A model generated the notes under the pieces. That model worked only from the letters and a program-made list of their open reading frames with translations. It searched no databases and was not told the origin of the DNA. From the NCBI RefSeq assembly GCF_009765835.1, contig NZ_LMUS01000001.1, positions 920,198 through 984,197 of the forward strand: a DNA stretch of 64,000 nt, written 5' to 3'. The DNA comes from Granulicella sp. L56 (GTDB lineage Bacteria > Acidobacteriota > Terriglobia > Terriglobales > Acidobacteriaceae). This document shows, piece after piece, positions 35,664 through 45,369 of the stretch. A program made the position numbers and the translations under genes. How positions within the stretch are numbered: position 1 is the first letter of the stretch; each line of letters opens with the position of its first letter.

Positions 35664-38102
35664 TTGCTGAGTACAAAAATCAAAAAAGAAATCGTAACAG
35701 CCGCTATCGAAGATTCGGGGGCATCGGATCGCGTCACCCTCTCCATCACCGGGATGACTTGCGCGGCGTGCCAGTCCTTCATTCAGCGAACGCTTGCATC
35801 CGGGGCCGGAGTAAAAGATGCAATCGTCAATCTCATGCTGCACAATGCGACGGTAACGTTTGATCCGAGTATTACTTCTGCTCCAGCCTTGGTAGACACT
35901 GTTCAGGGCATCGGCTATGGCGCAGCCGTCCCACTTATCGATGCATCGGTGCTCGAAGAGCAGGAAAGGCACGATCAGGAGCAGTTGCATGAATATAAAG
36001 AATTTCGCCTGAAGGCTGCGATCAGCCTGACCGCTGGAATTGTGGCAATGGTCTTGCCAATGCCGCTCATGAGCATGAGCCATGCCGGAGCAGCGGAGCA
36101 CATGAAAGATCCCTTCACGAGCTGGAGCATGCGGGTGCTCGATCCAGTCCTGCGCAACGTGCTGCCTTGGATCTACGAAATTAATGACAACACAATGCGC
36201 TGGCTTCTCTTCGCGCTGGCTTCATTCGTCATTCTTTGGGCAGGACGCTCTTTCTACATCAAAGCCTGGTCAGCATTGCTGCACAAGACTGCCGACATGA
36301 ATACGCTCGTTGCTCTCGGGACCGGTTCTGCATTTCTCTATTCCGCAGCAAGCACCATCGCTCCTCAATTTTTCATCGCCCACGGCATTGCTCCCGACAT
36401 CTACTTTGAAGCGGTCATACTGATCATTGGATTGGTATTGACTGGCAACGCCCTTGAGAGCAGGGCAAAGGGACAAACGGCAGTTGCCCTGCATAAACTC
36501 GTGCAGCTGCAACCCAAGACGGCAACCATATTAAAAGAAGGCATCGAAACAAAACTTCCTCTTGAGTCTATCCAGAAGGGCGATCTCATTCTGGTACGCC
36601 CTGGCGAACGAATCCCTACTGACGGCTTGGTTGCTTCAGGCAAAAGCAGTGTGGACGAGTCCATGCTCACAGGGGAATCGCTACCCGTCGAGAAGACGCC
36701 GCAGTCCCGTGTAATAGGAGGAACGCTCAACCAGAATGGATCGTTTCAATATCTCGCAACAACGTTAGGAACAAGCAGCGCACTCTCTCAGATTGTCCGG
36801 CTATTACGTGACGCTCAAGGCTCCCGAGCTCCCATCCAGCGAATAGCTGACCGCGTCAGCGCAATCTTCGTGCCAACGGTGCTCGGCATCGCCATCGTCA
36901 CTTTTTTTACATGGAGAGTCTTCGCTCCTCATGCTGGAATCATGCAGGCCTTCGCCGCTGCAGTCACCGTTCTTGTGATCGCCTGTCCCTGTGCCATGGG
37001 GTTGGCTGTACCCACGGCCGTCATGGTAGCTACTGGACGTGGAGCAGCCCTTGGCATTCTCATCAAAGGCGGCGAGGCTCTCCAACTCCTGGAGAAGGTA
37101 GACACTGTTGCACTCGATAAGACAGGCACCATCACCACGGGCTCCCCTCAAGTTACAGATGTCATCGTTGCTGAACAAGATCGCAATGATCTCAACCAGG
37201 AAGAATCAACCAACTACGAGGACCGAATCGTCAATCTCGCGGCGGCCTTGGAACGCGCCAGCGAGCATCCTCTGGCCGAAGCAATCATCCGTTATGCTCA
37301 AGAGCGGCGGCTAAGTCTTGCACAACCTGAAACCTTCAACTCAATGCCTGGGCTCGGCGTTATTGGCATTGTCGACGGAAACGCAACGCTTATCGGCAAT
37401 CTCGCGTTGATGGAAAATTACAGTATCGACACAGGGTCCTTAGAAAGATCAGCAACGCACCTCGCAGCAGATGGCAAGACGCCACTTTGGATTGCGATCA
37501 ATGGCAAGCTGGCCGGTATCATTGCCGTCGCGGATACGGTGAAGCCAACTTCCGCTAAGGCCATTCAGCTGATGCGTGCGCAAGGGCTTCGAGTAGTCAT
37601 GCTGACCGGAGACAATGAACGCACAGCAAACGCCATTGCCCGCAGGGTAGGCATCGATGAGGTCATTGCGGGGATACTCCCTGCTGGCAAAGTAGATGCC
37701 ATCATTCGCCTGCAACGGGAGCACCGCATTGTGGCCATGGTTGGAGATGGCGTCAATGATGCACCGGCACTGGCGCAAGCCAACATAGGTCTCACCATGT
37801 CTAATGGCTCCGACATTGCAATGGATGCGGGAGACGTAACGCTGATGCGCAACGACCTCGCCGCCGTGGCCACGGCCATTACGCTATCGCGCAGCACTAT
37901 GCGTGTGATACGCCAGAATCTATTCTGGGCCTTCATCTACAACGTTATCGGCATTCCACTCGCAGCAGGGGTGCTATATCCATTCTTTGGGCTATTGCTG
38001 AGCCCGGTACTGGCAAGCGCCGCGATGGCTCTCAGCTCATTCAGCGTAGTAGCCAACAGCTTACGGCTTCGACGGTTGAAGCTGGTTAAAGGACTAATAT
38101 GA
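35664..38102 (+). CDS. copA: P1B-type copper-exporting ATPase
   Basis: An 812-residue inner-membrane P-type ATPase. It has one N-terminal HMA domain (GMTCAAC, Cys33 and Cys36), eight membrane segments, TGES, the transmembrane Cu(I) motif CPC near residue 440, the phosphorylation motif DKTGT near 485, the nucleotide-binding His-Pro (SEHPLAEA) and GDGVNDAP. It exports Cu(I) to the periplasm. It begins with TTG at 35664; GGAAGAG lies upstream and no ATG precedes the HMA domain. It overlaps csoR by 4 bp (ATGA). Confidence 0.95.
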   Translation: MLSTKIKKEIVTAAIEDSGASDRVTLSITGMTCAACQSFIQRTLASGAGVKDAIVNLMLHNATVTFDPSITSAPALVDTVQGIGYGAAVPLIDASVLEEQERHDQEQLHEYKEFRLKAAISLTAGIVAMVLPMPLMSMSHAGAAEHMKDPFTSWSMRVLDPVLRNVLPWIYEINDNTMRWLLFALASFVILWAGRSFYIKAWSALLHKTADMNTLVALGTGSAFLYSAASTIAPQFFIAHGIAPDIYFEAVILIIGLVLTGNALESRAKGQTAVALHKLVQLQPKTATILKEGIETKLPLESIQKGDLILVRPGERIPTDGLVASGKSSVDESMLTGESLPVEKTPQSRVIGGTLNQNGSFQYLATTLGTSSALSQIVRLLRDAQGSRAPIQRIADRVSAIFVPTVLGIAIVTFFTWRVFAPHAGIMQAFAAAVTVLVIACPCAMGLAVPTAVMVATGRGAALGILIKGGEALQLLEKVDTVALDKTGTITTGSPQVTDVIVAEQDRNDLNQEESTNYEDRIVNLAAALERASEHPLAEAIIRYAQERRLSLAQPETFNSMPGLGVIGIVDGNATLIGNLALMENYSIDTGSLERSATHLAADGKTPLWIAINGKLAGIIAVADTVKPTSAKAIQLMRAQGLRVVMLTGDNERTANAIARRVGIDEVIAGILPAGKVDAIIRLQREHRIVAMVGDGVNDAPALAQANIGLTMSNGSDIAMDAGDVTLMRNDLAAVATAITLSRSTMRVIRQNLFWAFIYNVIGIPLAAGVLYPFFGLLLSPVLASAAMALSSFSVVANSLRLRRLKLVKGLI

Positions 38103-38467
38103 CAACAAAAAAAATATCTTCGAAAGCCGCCCTATCTAAAACCAACGCTGTCCCCCGCGGCAACCATTCACTCGAACGCAAAGCAGTAGGTGTTGATGAC
38201 GAGATCAAGGCTTCCAACCTCCGTCGATTAAGCCGCATCGAAGGACAAATTCGCGGGATACAGCGCATGGTCGAGAACGATCGCTATTGTGCCGACACGC
38301 TGACCCAGATCTCTTCAGCGCAGGAGGCGCTGCGGGCCGTCGCTCGTGCGCTCATGCGAAACCATCTCACACACTGCGCTACCCACGCAATTCGTAGTGG
38401 TTCGGATGAGGTGAGACATGCCATGTACGACGAGCTTCTGGACATCATCTACAAGAATGCCCGCTAG
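38099..38467 (+). CDS. csoR: CsoR-family copper-sensing repressor
   Basis: A 122-residue all-helical repressor. The Cu(I) ligands are Cys64 (DRYCADTL), His89 and Cys93 (NHLTHCATH). The spacing +25/+4 is identical to that of the founding CsoR. The DNA-contact region [18 protein letters not shown] precedes them. The N-terminus has about 35 extra basic residues. It is the last gene of the copper operon, overlapping copA, and probably binds the G-tract palindrome at 35385-35401 to shut the operon off when copper is low. Confidence 0.93.
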   Translation: MTTKKISSKAALSKTNAVPRGNHSLERKAVGVDDEIKASNLRRLSRIEGQIRGIQRMVENDRYCADTLTQISSAQEALRAVARALMRNHLTHCATHAIRSGSDEVRHAMYDELLDIIYKNAR

Positions 38468-38599
38468 AACTAAGACCAGTAAGCAAGGGCCACTAACTCA
38501 ATCAGCAATCTTTTTCGCTCATCTCTCTCTCTTCTCCGCCGATGAAAGTATTGTGCCGCAACGCACAACTTAAAACGGCGGCTTTGGGGAGATAGAGAG

Positions 38600-39079
38600 A
38601 TGATCCGGCAGGCGATCAATTGCGATATGTGCGGAGCGGAAAAACAGGAGACCACGAGTCACTGGTTTGTGGCTTATGAGCAAGGCGGAGAGCTGAAGCT
38701 GCGCGGATGGGAATCGCCAAAACAATCCCGAAAGGATGTAAAGCATCTGTGCGGACAAAAGTGCGCCCAACGTCTCACCGCCAACTTCACTGCGTCTGTA
38801 ATGTCCTCAAGCAATGTAAATGAGGTTGCTAAGGTTGCCGAAGCAGTGGAGAAGCCCGCAGCAGAAGTGATCGACCGGGACGATATGCCCATCCTTCAGC
38901 GCATGGGCTACGACCGCGCGACTGCGGCGATGATTGAAGACGAGTCATGGGCTGGTCCCGCAAAGCCTAAGGTCGCCGCGCGCAATGCGGAGAGCAGGCA
39001 GAAGATTGAGCGCGAAAGCTTCATCAACGCAACCCATGTAAAGCAGCCAATGTCCAGACCATTTCAGCGCATGGCTTAA
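38600..39079 (+). CDS. Uncharacterised zinc-finger-like protein
   Basis: A 159-residue cytoplasmic protein. The N-terminal part has two Cys pairs, CDMCG (9-13) and HLCGQKCAQRL (about 49-59), spaced as in a treble-clef or zinc-ribbon site. The C-terminal half is charged and probably partly disordered (VAEAVEKPAAEVIDRDD). A strong ribosome-binding site (GGAGATAGAGAG) precedes the ATG. I do not recognise a named family. It stands alone between the copper operon and a convergent small zinc-ribbon gene. Function unknown. Confidence 0.7.
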   Translation: MIRQAINCDMCGAEKQETTSHWFVAYEQGGELKLRGWESPKQSRKDVKHLCGQKCAQRLTANFTASVMSSSNVNEVAKVAEAVEKPAAEVIDRDDMPILQRMGYDRATAAMIEDESWAGPAKPKVAARNAESRQKIERESFINATHVKQPMSRPFQRMA

Positions 39080-39109
39080 GCAATGCAAAAACTCCGAGCA
39101 TTTCAGCCG

Positions 39110-39140
39110 AAGCGGCTCACAGCATCATCGTGAGCCACTT
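39110..39140 (+). terminator. Hairpin after the zinc-finger gene
   Basis: AGCGGCTCAC and GTGAGCCACT pair with one mismatch around a 9-base loop, about 30 bp after the stop at 39079. It is a stem-loop without a strong T-tract. Confidence 0.45.
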
Positions 39141-39319
39141 CGATACAAAACCCGCTTCTCGACTTATGCTCTTCGCTAGCTAAAATCCTTTGCATTCGCC
39201 TGCTTCGGGCGATACCATCCTGCTCTCTCTTTCCTAAAAAGGACAACAAAACCCTATACAAGCCTTTAGTATCGGGGCGAGTCAATCCTACTGTTCAGCC
39301 AAGGTCAATCGGGCCGAGA

Positions 39320-39466
39320 TTATTTTTCTACGACGGTAGAGCGGTAGAACCGGGCAGTGCAACCATCACAACGAAACGGGCCAATGCCCAAATGCTTCAA
39401 AATCCGTTCATACCACCGCCGCCTCGAGCGTCTCACGGACGCATGTTGGCAAACCGGGCATTTCAT
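39320..39466 (-). CDS. Small zinc-ribbon protein (48 residues)
   Basis: It starts MKCPVCQHASVRRSRRRWYE and ends with a second Cys pair, FRCDGCTARFYR, so two CxxC knuckles frame a basic linker, a typical zinc ribbon. AGGAG lies about 8 bases before the ATG at 39466; the longer upstream frame has no similarity. Basic charge suggests nucleic-acid or protein binding. No neighbour gives context. Such mini zinc ribbons are frequent hypothetical genes in acidobacteria; function unknown. Confidence 0.7.
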   Translation of the reverse strand: MKCPVCQHASVRRSRRRWYERILKHLGIGPFRCDGCTARFYRSTVVEK

Positions 39467-39724
39467 CCTGCAAATCTCCTGTCGGGAAGAACTCTTCCGA
39501 CTCGTTATTCTGACATATATGTGTAACTGACAAATCAATTCGCAGCATAGTGTCTTCCCCAGTCCACCCGTGACAGCTAATAAAATTAGCACTCCTTGAA
39601 ATCGCCGCCCTAAATATAAGTCGAAATCCAATCAGCCAAAGCTCCCTCATTGCCATTGCCTGTTCTCCCTCTTACATTTGCCGTGGCTATTAATTTGAAA
39701 AATGCTCTAATCAATATCAGCGCC

Positions 39725-40582
39725 ATGCCCAAGATCGCCGTTCTCCTCATCGACTGTCCCGACCGCAAAGGTCTCGTCGCAGCCATCGCCAACTTCCTCG
39801 TGCAGCAGTGCGACGCCAATATTCTCAATGCCGACCAGCATCAGGATGCCGAACTCGGCCTCTTCTTCATGCGCATCGAGTTCGCCACCGACGACGCCCA
39901 TTGCGACGAATCGAATTTCAGTGCTGCCTTCACTCCCTTGGCCCTGCAGTTCAAGATGAACTGGCGCCTCACCTTCGCCACGCCGCCCCAGAACGTCGCC
40001 ATCTTTGTCTCACACTATCTCCACTGCCTGGCCGACCTGCTCCACCGTCATCAGACTGGTGAGCTGAATTGCAATCTCTCGCTTATCATCAGCAATCACG
40101 AGGCAGCAAAGCCACTCGCCGACTTCTACAAGATCCCTTTCCACTACCTGCCCGTCACCGCCGCCAACAAGGCCGAGGCCGAGCAGAGACAAATGACTCT
40201 CCTGAGCGATCATTCCATCGACCTGGCCGTCCTCGCTCGCTACATGCAGGTCCTATCGCCACAATTCGTCCGCGCTTACCCTCAGCGCATCATTAATGTG
40301 CACCACTCTTTTCTGCCTGCCTTCACCGGAGCCCGCCCCTACCACGCCGCCTTCGCCCGAGGAGTCAAGCTGATAGGCGCCACCAGCCATTACGTCACCG
40401 AAGTCCTCGATGAAGGGCCCATCATCGAGCAGGACGTCACCCGCATCTCGCAGAACGATCAGCTCCCCGACCTGATCCAGAAGGGGCGCGACCTCGAGCG
40501 CCTGGTACTCTCTCGCGCCGTCCGCTGGCACCTCGGCGACCGCATCCTCTCCTACGCGAACAAAACAGTCATCTTCGCTTAG
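39725..40582 (+). CDS. purU: Formyltetrahydrofolate deformylase
   Basis: A 285-residue enzyme that hydrolyses 10-formyl-THF to formate and THF, balancing one-carbon pools. An N-terminal ACT domain (IAVLLIDCPDRKGLVAAIANFL) is followed by a formyltransferase catalytic domain with INVHHSFLPAFTGARPYHAAF (catalytic His) and HYVTEVLDEGPIIEQD (catalytic Asp). The start at 39725 is set by PurU similarity; an upstream ATG at 39650 adds 25 unrelated residues. A bidirectional terminator follows. Confidence 0.93.
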   Translation: MPKIAVLLIDCPDRKGLVAAIANFLVQQCDANILNADQHQDAELGLFFMRIEFATDDAHCDESNFSAAFTPLALQFKMNWRLTFATPPQNVAIFVSHYLHCLADLLHRHQTGELNCNLSLIISNHEAAKPLADFYKIPFHYLPVTAANKAEAEQRQMTLLSDHSIDLAVLARYMQVLSPQFVRAYPQRIINVHHSFLPAFTGARPYHAAFARGVKLIGATSHYVTEVLDEGPIIEQDVTRISQNDQLPDLIQKGRDLERLVLSRAVRWHLGDRILSYANKTVIFA

Positions 40583-40603
40583 CGCAGGATGACGCACATA
40601 AAA

Positions 40604-40629
40604 AAGCGCACCCAAATCTGGGTGCGCTT
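40604..40629. terminator. Bidirectional terminator
   Basis: AAGCGCACCCA (40604-40614), loop AATC, TGGGTGCGCTT (40619-40629); an A-run lies on the left and pyrimidines (CTCTTCTTT) on the right. It serves purU on the plus strand and the converging DsbA-like gene on the minus strand. Confidence 0.8.
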
Positions 40630-40652
40630 CTCTTCTTTGAAATATTAAAAAA

Positions 40653-41675
40653 CTACTTCGCAGCCGAACTCTCACCCGTGCTGACCCCATCCAACTGGGC
40701 CTGATAAGAAATGATCTTTTTCAGCGTCTCATAGGGGACCTGTGTAATTGGCAAAAGGTGACCATTTACAGCTAGCTCCGGAGTCTGGTTCACGCCGGAG
40801 TCCTCGGCCAGCTTAACCGAAGCATCCACCTGGGCTTTGATCGCCGGTGTAGCCGCACACGCATCAATCGCAGCCGGATCCAATCCAGCCTTGGTGACAG
40901 CGCTCTTCAGCGTCGCATCGGCAGTCTCCGCGGTCAAACCGGCCTGCGTGTCGAACACCGCCGAAGCATAGGTGAAAAAGGCAGCGTCGCTATGCTTCTG
41001 CACGCAATACCCATACTCTGCCGCCTTGAGTGCGAACGGGTGAATCTGCGTCAGCGGAAAGGGCTGAAAGACCACGCGGGCATTGGGAAAATCTTTCACC
41101 AACTGGTCTATCGTCGTCTGCGCTTCTTTGCAATGCGGGCACTCCAGGTCGGCGAACTCAACCAGTAACAGGTCTTTGCCTGCCGCACCACGCGTTGCGC
41201 CATCGGCTTGTGCCTCCAGCGTCTTGCGCAACGCTGCAAACGGGGTCGCACCAAACGGAACCACACCGTCGCCTGCAATGACATGGTTGCCGTCCGGCGT
41301 CACGAAGAACGCCGCGGTCTGCACCTTTGCATTCGGCGACTTGTCCGATATAAAGACCACCACCTTGTTCACGCCCGGAGCAGCCGTCGTCTGAATCGCC
41401 TCAACCCGCCAGATGCGGTTGGAATCGTATCCCCACAACGCTTTTAGAAAAGCATTCACGGTATCGACCGTCGGCGACGCCGCAGTAAAGTACTTCGGAT
41501 TCGCCGGAGGAAATGGATCTGCTTTAGGCCCCTGTCCTAAATCATTCAACTGCAACGCCGGAGCAGGCGCTGTTGCCTTCGGTGCTGTATCTGTCGTCCC
41601 TGTCTGGGCTCCCGCGACTACCGCAACGCTAAGAACCGACGCCAATCCTGCCAACATCCATTTTGAAATCTTCAA
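40653..41675 (-). CDS. Exported DsbA-like thiol-disulfide oxidoreductase
   Basis: A 340-residue periplasmic protein. The signal peptide (ASVLSVAVVAGAQ) is followed by a Pro/Ala-rich linker and an N-terminal domain of about 130 residues. The C-terminal DsbA-like thioredoxin domain has active site ECPHC (VEFADLECPHCKEA) and the cis-Pro loop NQTPELAVNG. It is expected to make or isomerise disulfides outside the cytoplasm. It starts at TTG 41675 with GGAGGAAGG upstream; an ATG at 41657 is also possible. It lies 43 bp after nadE on the same strand. Confidence 0.87.
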   Translation of the reverse strand: MKISKWMLAGLASVLSVAVVAGAQTGTTDTAPKATAPAPALQLNDLGQGPKADPFPPANPKYFTAASPTVDTVNAFLKALWGYDSNRIWRVEAIQTTAAPGVNKVVVFISDKSPNAKVQTAAFFVTPDGNHVIAGDGVVPFGATPFAALRKTLEAQADGATRGAAGKDLLLVEFADLECPHCKEAQTTIDQLVKDFPNARVVFQPFPLTQIHPFALKAAEYGYCVQKHSDAAFFTYASAVFDTQAGLTAETADATLKSAVTKAGLDPAAIDACAATPAIKAQVDASVKLAEDSGVNQTPELAVNGHLLPITQVPYETLKKIISYQAQLDGVSTGESSAAK

Positions 41676-41718
41676 AGAATCCTTCCTCCGCCGCCGCTCT
41701 ACGCGCGCAACACTTCTA

Positions 41719-43404
41719 TTACACCTGAACCTTGACCGCTATGGGAAACCGGCGTCCCGTTCCGAACGATTTTTTTGTCACCTTCAGCACCGGGGCGGCC
41801 TGCTGCCGCTTATATTCGCTGCGCTCGACCAACTGCAGGATCGACCTCACCAGCGCAACATCCACGCCCTGTTCCTCCGCAATCTGCTCGGCAGAACAGT
41901 ATCGTTCCACATAAGCCTCCAAAATCGGATCAAGCACCTCATACGGAGGCAACGAGTCCGTATCCCGCTGCTCCGGCCGAAGCTCCGCCGAAGGCGGCTT
42001 CTCGATTGTCGCCCACGGAATCACCTCGCGCTTACGGTTTACATATCGACTGATGGCATAGACCCTGGTCTTCATCACGTCGCCGATCACCGCCAGCGCG
42101 CCCACCATATCGCCATACAGCGTGCAATATCCCGTCGACATCTCGCTCTTGTTGCCGGTCGTCAACACCAGCGAGCCAAACTTGTTCGCCAGCGCCATCA
42201 GCAATGCTCCGCGTATCCGCGCCTGCAGATTCTCCTCCGCCAGACCGAACGGCGTGCCTTCAAACAAAGGCCGCAGCGTCTGCTGATACTGGGCAAACAC
42301 ATCATGGACCGGCAACAGCTCAAACCTCACGCCAAGGTTCTTTGCCAGAGCCCGCGCATCTTCGATCGAGCCCAGCGAAGAATACTCGCTCGGCATTCCC
42401 ACCCCAAGCACGTTCTCCGCTCCCAGCGCCTCCACCGCAATCGCAGCCACCAGCGCCGAATCGATGCCTCCGCTCAATCCCACCACGGCCTTTGAAAACC
42501 CGCACTTGCGCACATAATCCCGAGTCCCCAACACCAGCGCCTTCCAAACCTCTTCCACCTCATCCAGCACAGGGCCGCTCGCAGCTTTCACTCCATCGAC
42601 TGCCTCCGTATCGAAGATCACAAGGTCCTCGGCAAACGAAGCTCCCCGCGCCACCACACGTCCCTTCGGGCCAATCACCAGCGAAGAGCCATCGAAGACC
42701 AACCCATCATTGCCACCTACCTGGTTCACCATGGCCACATAGGCGCCGTGCCGCTCCGCCAGCGCTGCCAGCATCTTCTGTCGCACCTGCGGCTTGCTCT
42801 GCCAGTATGGCGAAGCCGAAATATTCAAAATGATGCGCGAACGTCCAGCCAGATCTTCCGGCTGCGCCCGCCACTTCCCCATCAAGGCCTCTACGGGATC
42901 GACCTGATATATCGGCCTCGGCCAGAAGCCTTTGTCATTCCAGGCATCCTCGCAGATCGTGATCGCCAGCGGCTGTCCATCGAGGGCGGTCAGCGCCTGC
43001 TCCACGGCTGGCTCAAAGTAGCGCTGCTCGTCAAACACGTCATAGAACGGAAGCAGCATCTTCTGCTGTACAAAACTCACCTCTCCAACGCGCAGCAGAG
43101 CCGCGACATTGCGCACCCGCTTGCCCACGGACGACGTTGCCGCCATCACCGTCCCGCACAAAATCGCAGGACGCCCACTCCCGGCTGTCCACGCAGCGAT
43201 CTCAGCCACCGCCTGGCCAGCCCTGGCGATAAAGGAAGCCTTCTCCAGAAAATCCGCCGGAGGATATCCGCACACGGCAAGCTCGGGAAAGACGACAAGC
43301 GATGCGCCCTTTTCGTGAGCGCGCATCGCATATTCAAGTATCTTTTTCGTATTTCCGGCGAAGTCCCCAACCGTCGGATTAATCTGCGCGAGAGCTATCT
43401 TCAC
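41719..43404 (-). CDS. nadE: Glutamine-dependent NAD+ synthetase
   Basis: A 561-residue two-domain enzyme for the last step of NAD synthesis (nicotinate adenine dinucleotide + ATP + Gln). The N-terminal nitrilase-type glutaminase has the triad Glu (FPELAVCGYPP), Lys (KMLLPFYDVF) and Cys (ITICEDAWND). The C-terminal synthetase has the PP-loop VGLSGGIDSALVAAIA and TGNKSEMSTGYCTLYGD. It starts at GTG 43404, supported by family similarity. Probably transcribed with the DsbA-like gene downstream. Confidence 0.95.
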   Translation of the reverse strand: MKIALAQINPTVGDFAGNTKKILEYAMRAHEKGASLVVFPELAVCGYPPADFLEKASFIARAGQAVAEIAAWTAGSGRPAILCGTVMAATSSVGKRVRNVAALLRVGEVSFVQQKMLLPFYDVFDEQRYFEPAVEQALTALDGQPLAITICEDAWNDKGFWPRPIYQVDPVEALMGKWRAQPEDLAGRSRIILNISASPYWQSKPQVRQKMLAALAERHGAYVAMVNQVGGNDGLVFDGSSLVIGPKGRVVARGASFAEDLVIFDTEAVDGVKAASGPVLDEVEEVWKALVLGTRDYVRKCGFSKAVVGLSGGIDSALVAAIAVEALGAENVLGVGMPSEYSSLGSIEDARALAKNLGVRFELLPVHDVFAQYQQTLRPLFEGTPFGLAEENLQARIRGALLMALANKFGSLVLTTGNKSEMSTGYCTLYGDMVGALAVIGDVMKTRVYAISRYVNRKREVIPWATIEKPPSAELRPEQRDTDSLPPYEVLDPILEAYVERYCSAEQIAEEQGVDVALVRSILQLVERSEYKRQQAAPVLKVTKKSFGTGRRFPIAVKVQV

Positions 43405-43470
43405 AGCCTTAAGTCTACCGCTTGAAACCCCGTCTAAAACTCTAAAAGGCCCATCTCGAACTCAAACAAC

Positions 43471-43524
43471 GTCATCTCGACCGAAGGCGGCGCTTTTGCC
43501 GCCGCAGTGGAGAGACCCCTTTCG
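43471..43524. repeat. Dispersed intergenic repeat, copy A
   Basis: The left part GTCATCTCGACCG (43471-43483) and right part GTGGAGAGACCCCT (43507-43520) match the element at 59922-59960. Between them lies a variable hairpin (GGCGGC..GCCGCC). It is intergenic, between nadE and the sugar transferase. Confidence 0.65.
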
Positions 43525-43548
43525 TCGTTGCTCTTGCAGGAGAGCCGC

Positions 43549-45063
43549 TTAGGTGCCGGTTCCGCTTAACACCACATGCACCGTCCGCGCCAGGATCTTC
43601 AGGTCAAGCCAAAGGCTCCAATTCTCCACATAAGCCGTATCCAGAGAGATATAGCTATCGAACGAGGGGTCCTGCCGAGCCTCCACCTGCCACAACCCGG
43701 TGATTCCCGGCAATACATCCAGCCTTCGCAGGTGGGCCAGATCGTACTGCTCCACCTCGGCTGCCATCGGCGGCCGTGGCCCAACCAGACTCATATCCCC
43801 GCGCAGCACGTTATAGAACTGCGGCAACTCGTCCAGCGAATACTTTCGCAGCACGGCCCCCACCCGCGTAATGCGAGGATCGTTGGCAATCTTGAAGAGA
43901 ATGCCGTCCCTTTCGTTCATGTGCTCCAGGTCGGCCTTCAATTTGTCGGCATCCTGCACCATGGTGCGGAATTTATAGCAGGAAAACGTCCGGCCCTTTC
44001 GCCCAATACGCTCCGCGCCATAAAAGATGGAGCCCTTGGAGTCCATTCGAACGGCAATCGCAATGCCAAGCATTACCGGAGACGTTACCAGCAGCGCAAA
44101 CGACGCCAGCACGATGTCCAGTGCGCGTTTCAGCAGAAATGCTCCCATGGGGAAGTCCCGCCGGTGCAACGGAATCGTCGGAAACTGGCCGATATATTCG
44201 ACCGGCGCATTCCACGCCAGTCCGTCATACATGTCCGGCACGACCCGGACATCGATCCCAGCCGTCCGTGCCTCTTCCACCATGCCAATCACCAGCTTCT
44301 TATCTGCTGGGACCGAGAAAAAAATCTCATCCACGAAGAGCGATCGCGCCAGAGAAAGGCAGTTGCGCACATCGCCAATCACCTCCGCGTCCCCGGACTC
44401 CGCCTCCCGTTCCGTCAGCGCCACAAAGCCTTTGAAGCGAAACCCAAGATGGTTCAGCGACTCCAGATGGTTCCGCAACGCATATCCCACCCGGCCGGCG
44501 CCTACAATCAGCACATTGCGCGTCTCTATCCCCTCCCGAAAGCGCTTGTAAACCATCCGCCGCCACACCGCACGCCGCACGCATAGAATGACCACGGAAA
44601 ACACGACCACCAACGCGACAACAATCCGTGAGACCGCAACTCCATTGAACAGGTAGAGTGCACCGCACAGAAGCAGCCCGGAGACCAGCACCGCCTGCAC
44701 CGTCATCCTCTGCTCATGCAGGCCGCTGCGATTCTGGATGGGCCCATACAGCCCATACGATCGCGCGAAGAAGATCAGACAGGCCGCAAACCAGCCGATA
44801 TATAAGAACAGTGTCCGAGGCGACGCCTCAATCAGGTCCGGCAGCATATGCAGCACAGGGGCCTGCGGGGGCAAAGCGACCCGGACACGCAGTGCCAGAA
44901 TCACCGCTACAAAAACAGTTAACAGATCCAACGATGCCCATACCATGCTGGTCATCGAAGGACGGCGAAACAATCCAAATCGGGTCGAATAAGTGCGTCT
45001 GTCTCGAACAGCCCGTGCTTTTGCCGAAACAATAACCTGCTGCAGATAATCCGGTGTCGCCAT
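43549..45063 (-). CDS. Polyprenyl-phosphate sugar-1-phosphate transferase (WbaP/CpsE-like, EPS initiation)
   Basis: A 504-residue inner-membrane protein. The N-terminal half has about four membrane segments (SLDLLTVFVAVILALRVRV onward) and a Rossmann-like CoA_binding_3 domain (VLIVGAGRVGYALRNHL). The C-terminal bacterial sugar transferase domain has KRALDIVLASFALLV, CYKFRTM, KYSLDELPQFYNVL and GPRPP. It transfers hexose-1-phosphate to undecaprenyl phosphate to start exopolysaccharide or O-antigen synthesis. The start at 45063 is preferred over an upstream extension. No other EPS genes are adjacent, so it is an orphan initiator. Confidence 0.92.
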   Translation of the reverse strand: MATPDYLQQVIVSAKARAVRDRRTYSTRFGLFRRPSMTSMVWASLDLLTVFVAVILALRVRVALPPQAPVLHMLPDLIEASPRTLFLYIGWFAACLIFFARSYGLYGPIQNRSGLHEQRMTVQAVLVSGLLLCGALYLFNGVAVSRIVVALVVVFSVVILCVRRAVWRRMVYKRFREGIETRNVLIVGAGRVGYALRNHLESLNHLGFRFKGFVALTEREAESGDAEVIGDVRNCLSLARSLFVDEIFFSVPADKKLVIGMVEEARTAGIDVRVVPDMYDGLAWNAPVEYIGQFPTIPLHRRDFPMGAFLLKRALDIVLASFALLVTSPVMLGIAIAVRMDSKGSIFYGAERIGRKGRTFSCYKFRTMVQDADKLKADLEHMNERDGILFKIANDPRITRVGAVLRKYSLDELPQFYNVLRGDMSLVGPRPPMAAEVEQYDLAHLRRLDVLPGITGLWQVEARQDPSFDSYISLDTAYVENWSLWLDLKILARTVHVVLSGTGT

Positions 45064-45305
45064 AGCGAACGCCTCTTTACTGTGATATCCCTTTGACTTC
45101 ACAGTCGGTAAGATGCCAGAAATAACCCAGGCATGTTGCACGATCAAAAAAATCAATTGCTCCAAGAAAAAAAACACGGTTCAGAACATCAGATCCCTGC
45201 TAACCCAATTAGATTCAGCAGCAAACAGAAATCTGCGGAAGCGACGTGTCCGTGGCTTAAGGATACGTTGCCCCATGCAACATGGCAACCCTAAATCTGC
45301 AAACT

Positions 45306-45327
45306 TTTGCGTTATCATTAACGCAAA
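45306..45327. promoter_or_regulatory. Perfect 8-bp inverted repeat upstream of the sugar transferase
   Basis: TTTGCGTT (45306-45313), 6-base spacer, AACGCAAA (45320-45327), in an AT-rich stretch about 243 bp before the transferase start and 43 bp after the ABC gene stop. It could be an operator for the transferase or the 3' hairpin of the ABC gene; the T-rich flanks fit either. Confidence 0.4.
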
Positions 45328-45369
45328 TTATTGATATAAGTTGCTTTTATTGCCGTCCTCTTCGCTACC

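Noticed and set aside
41413..42495. 360-codon frame antisense to nadE and the DsbA-like gene
   Set aside because: nadE active-site motifs prove the minus-strand gene.
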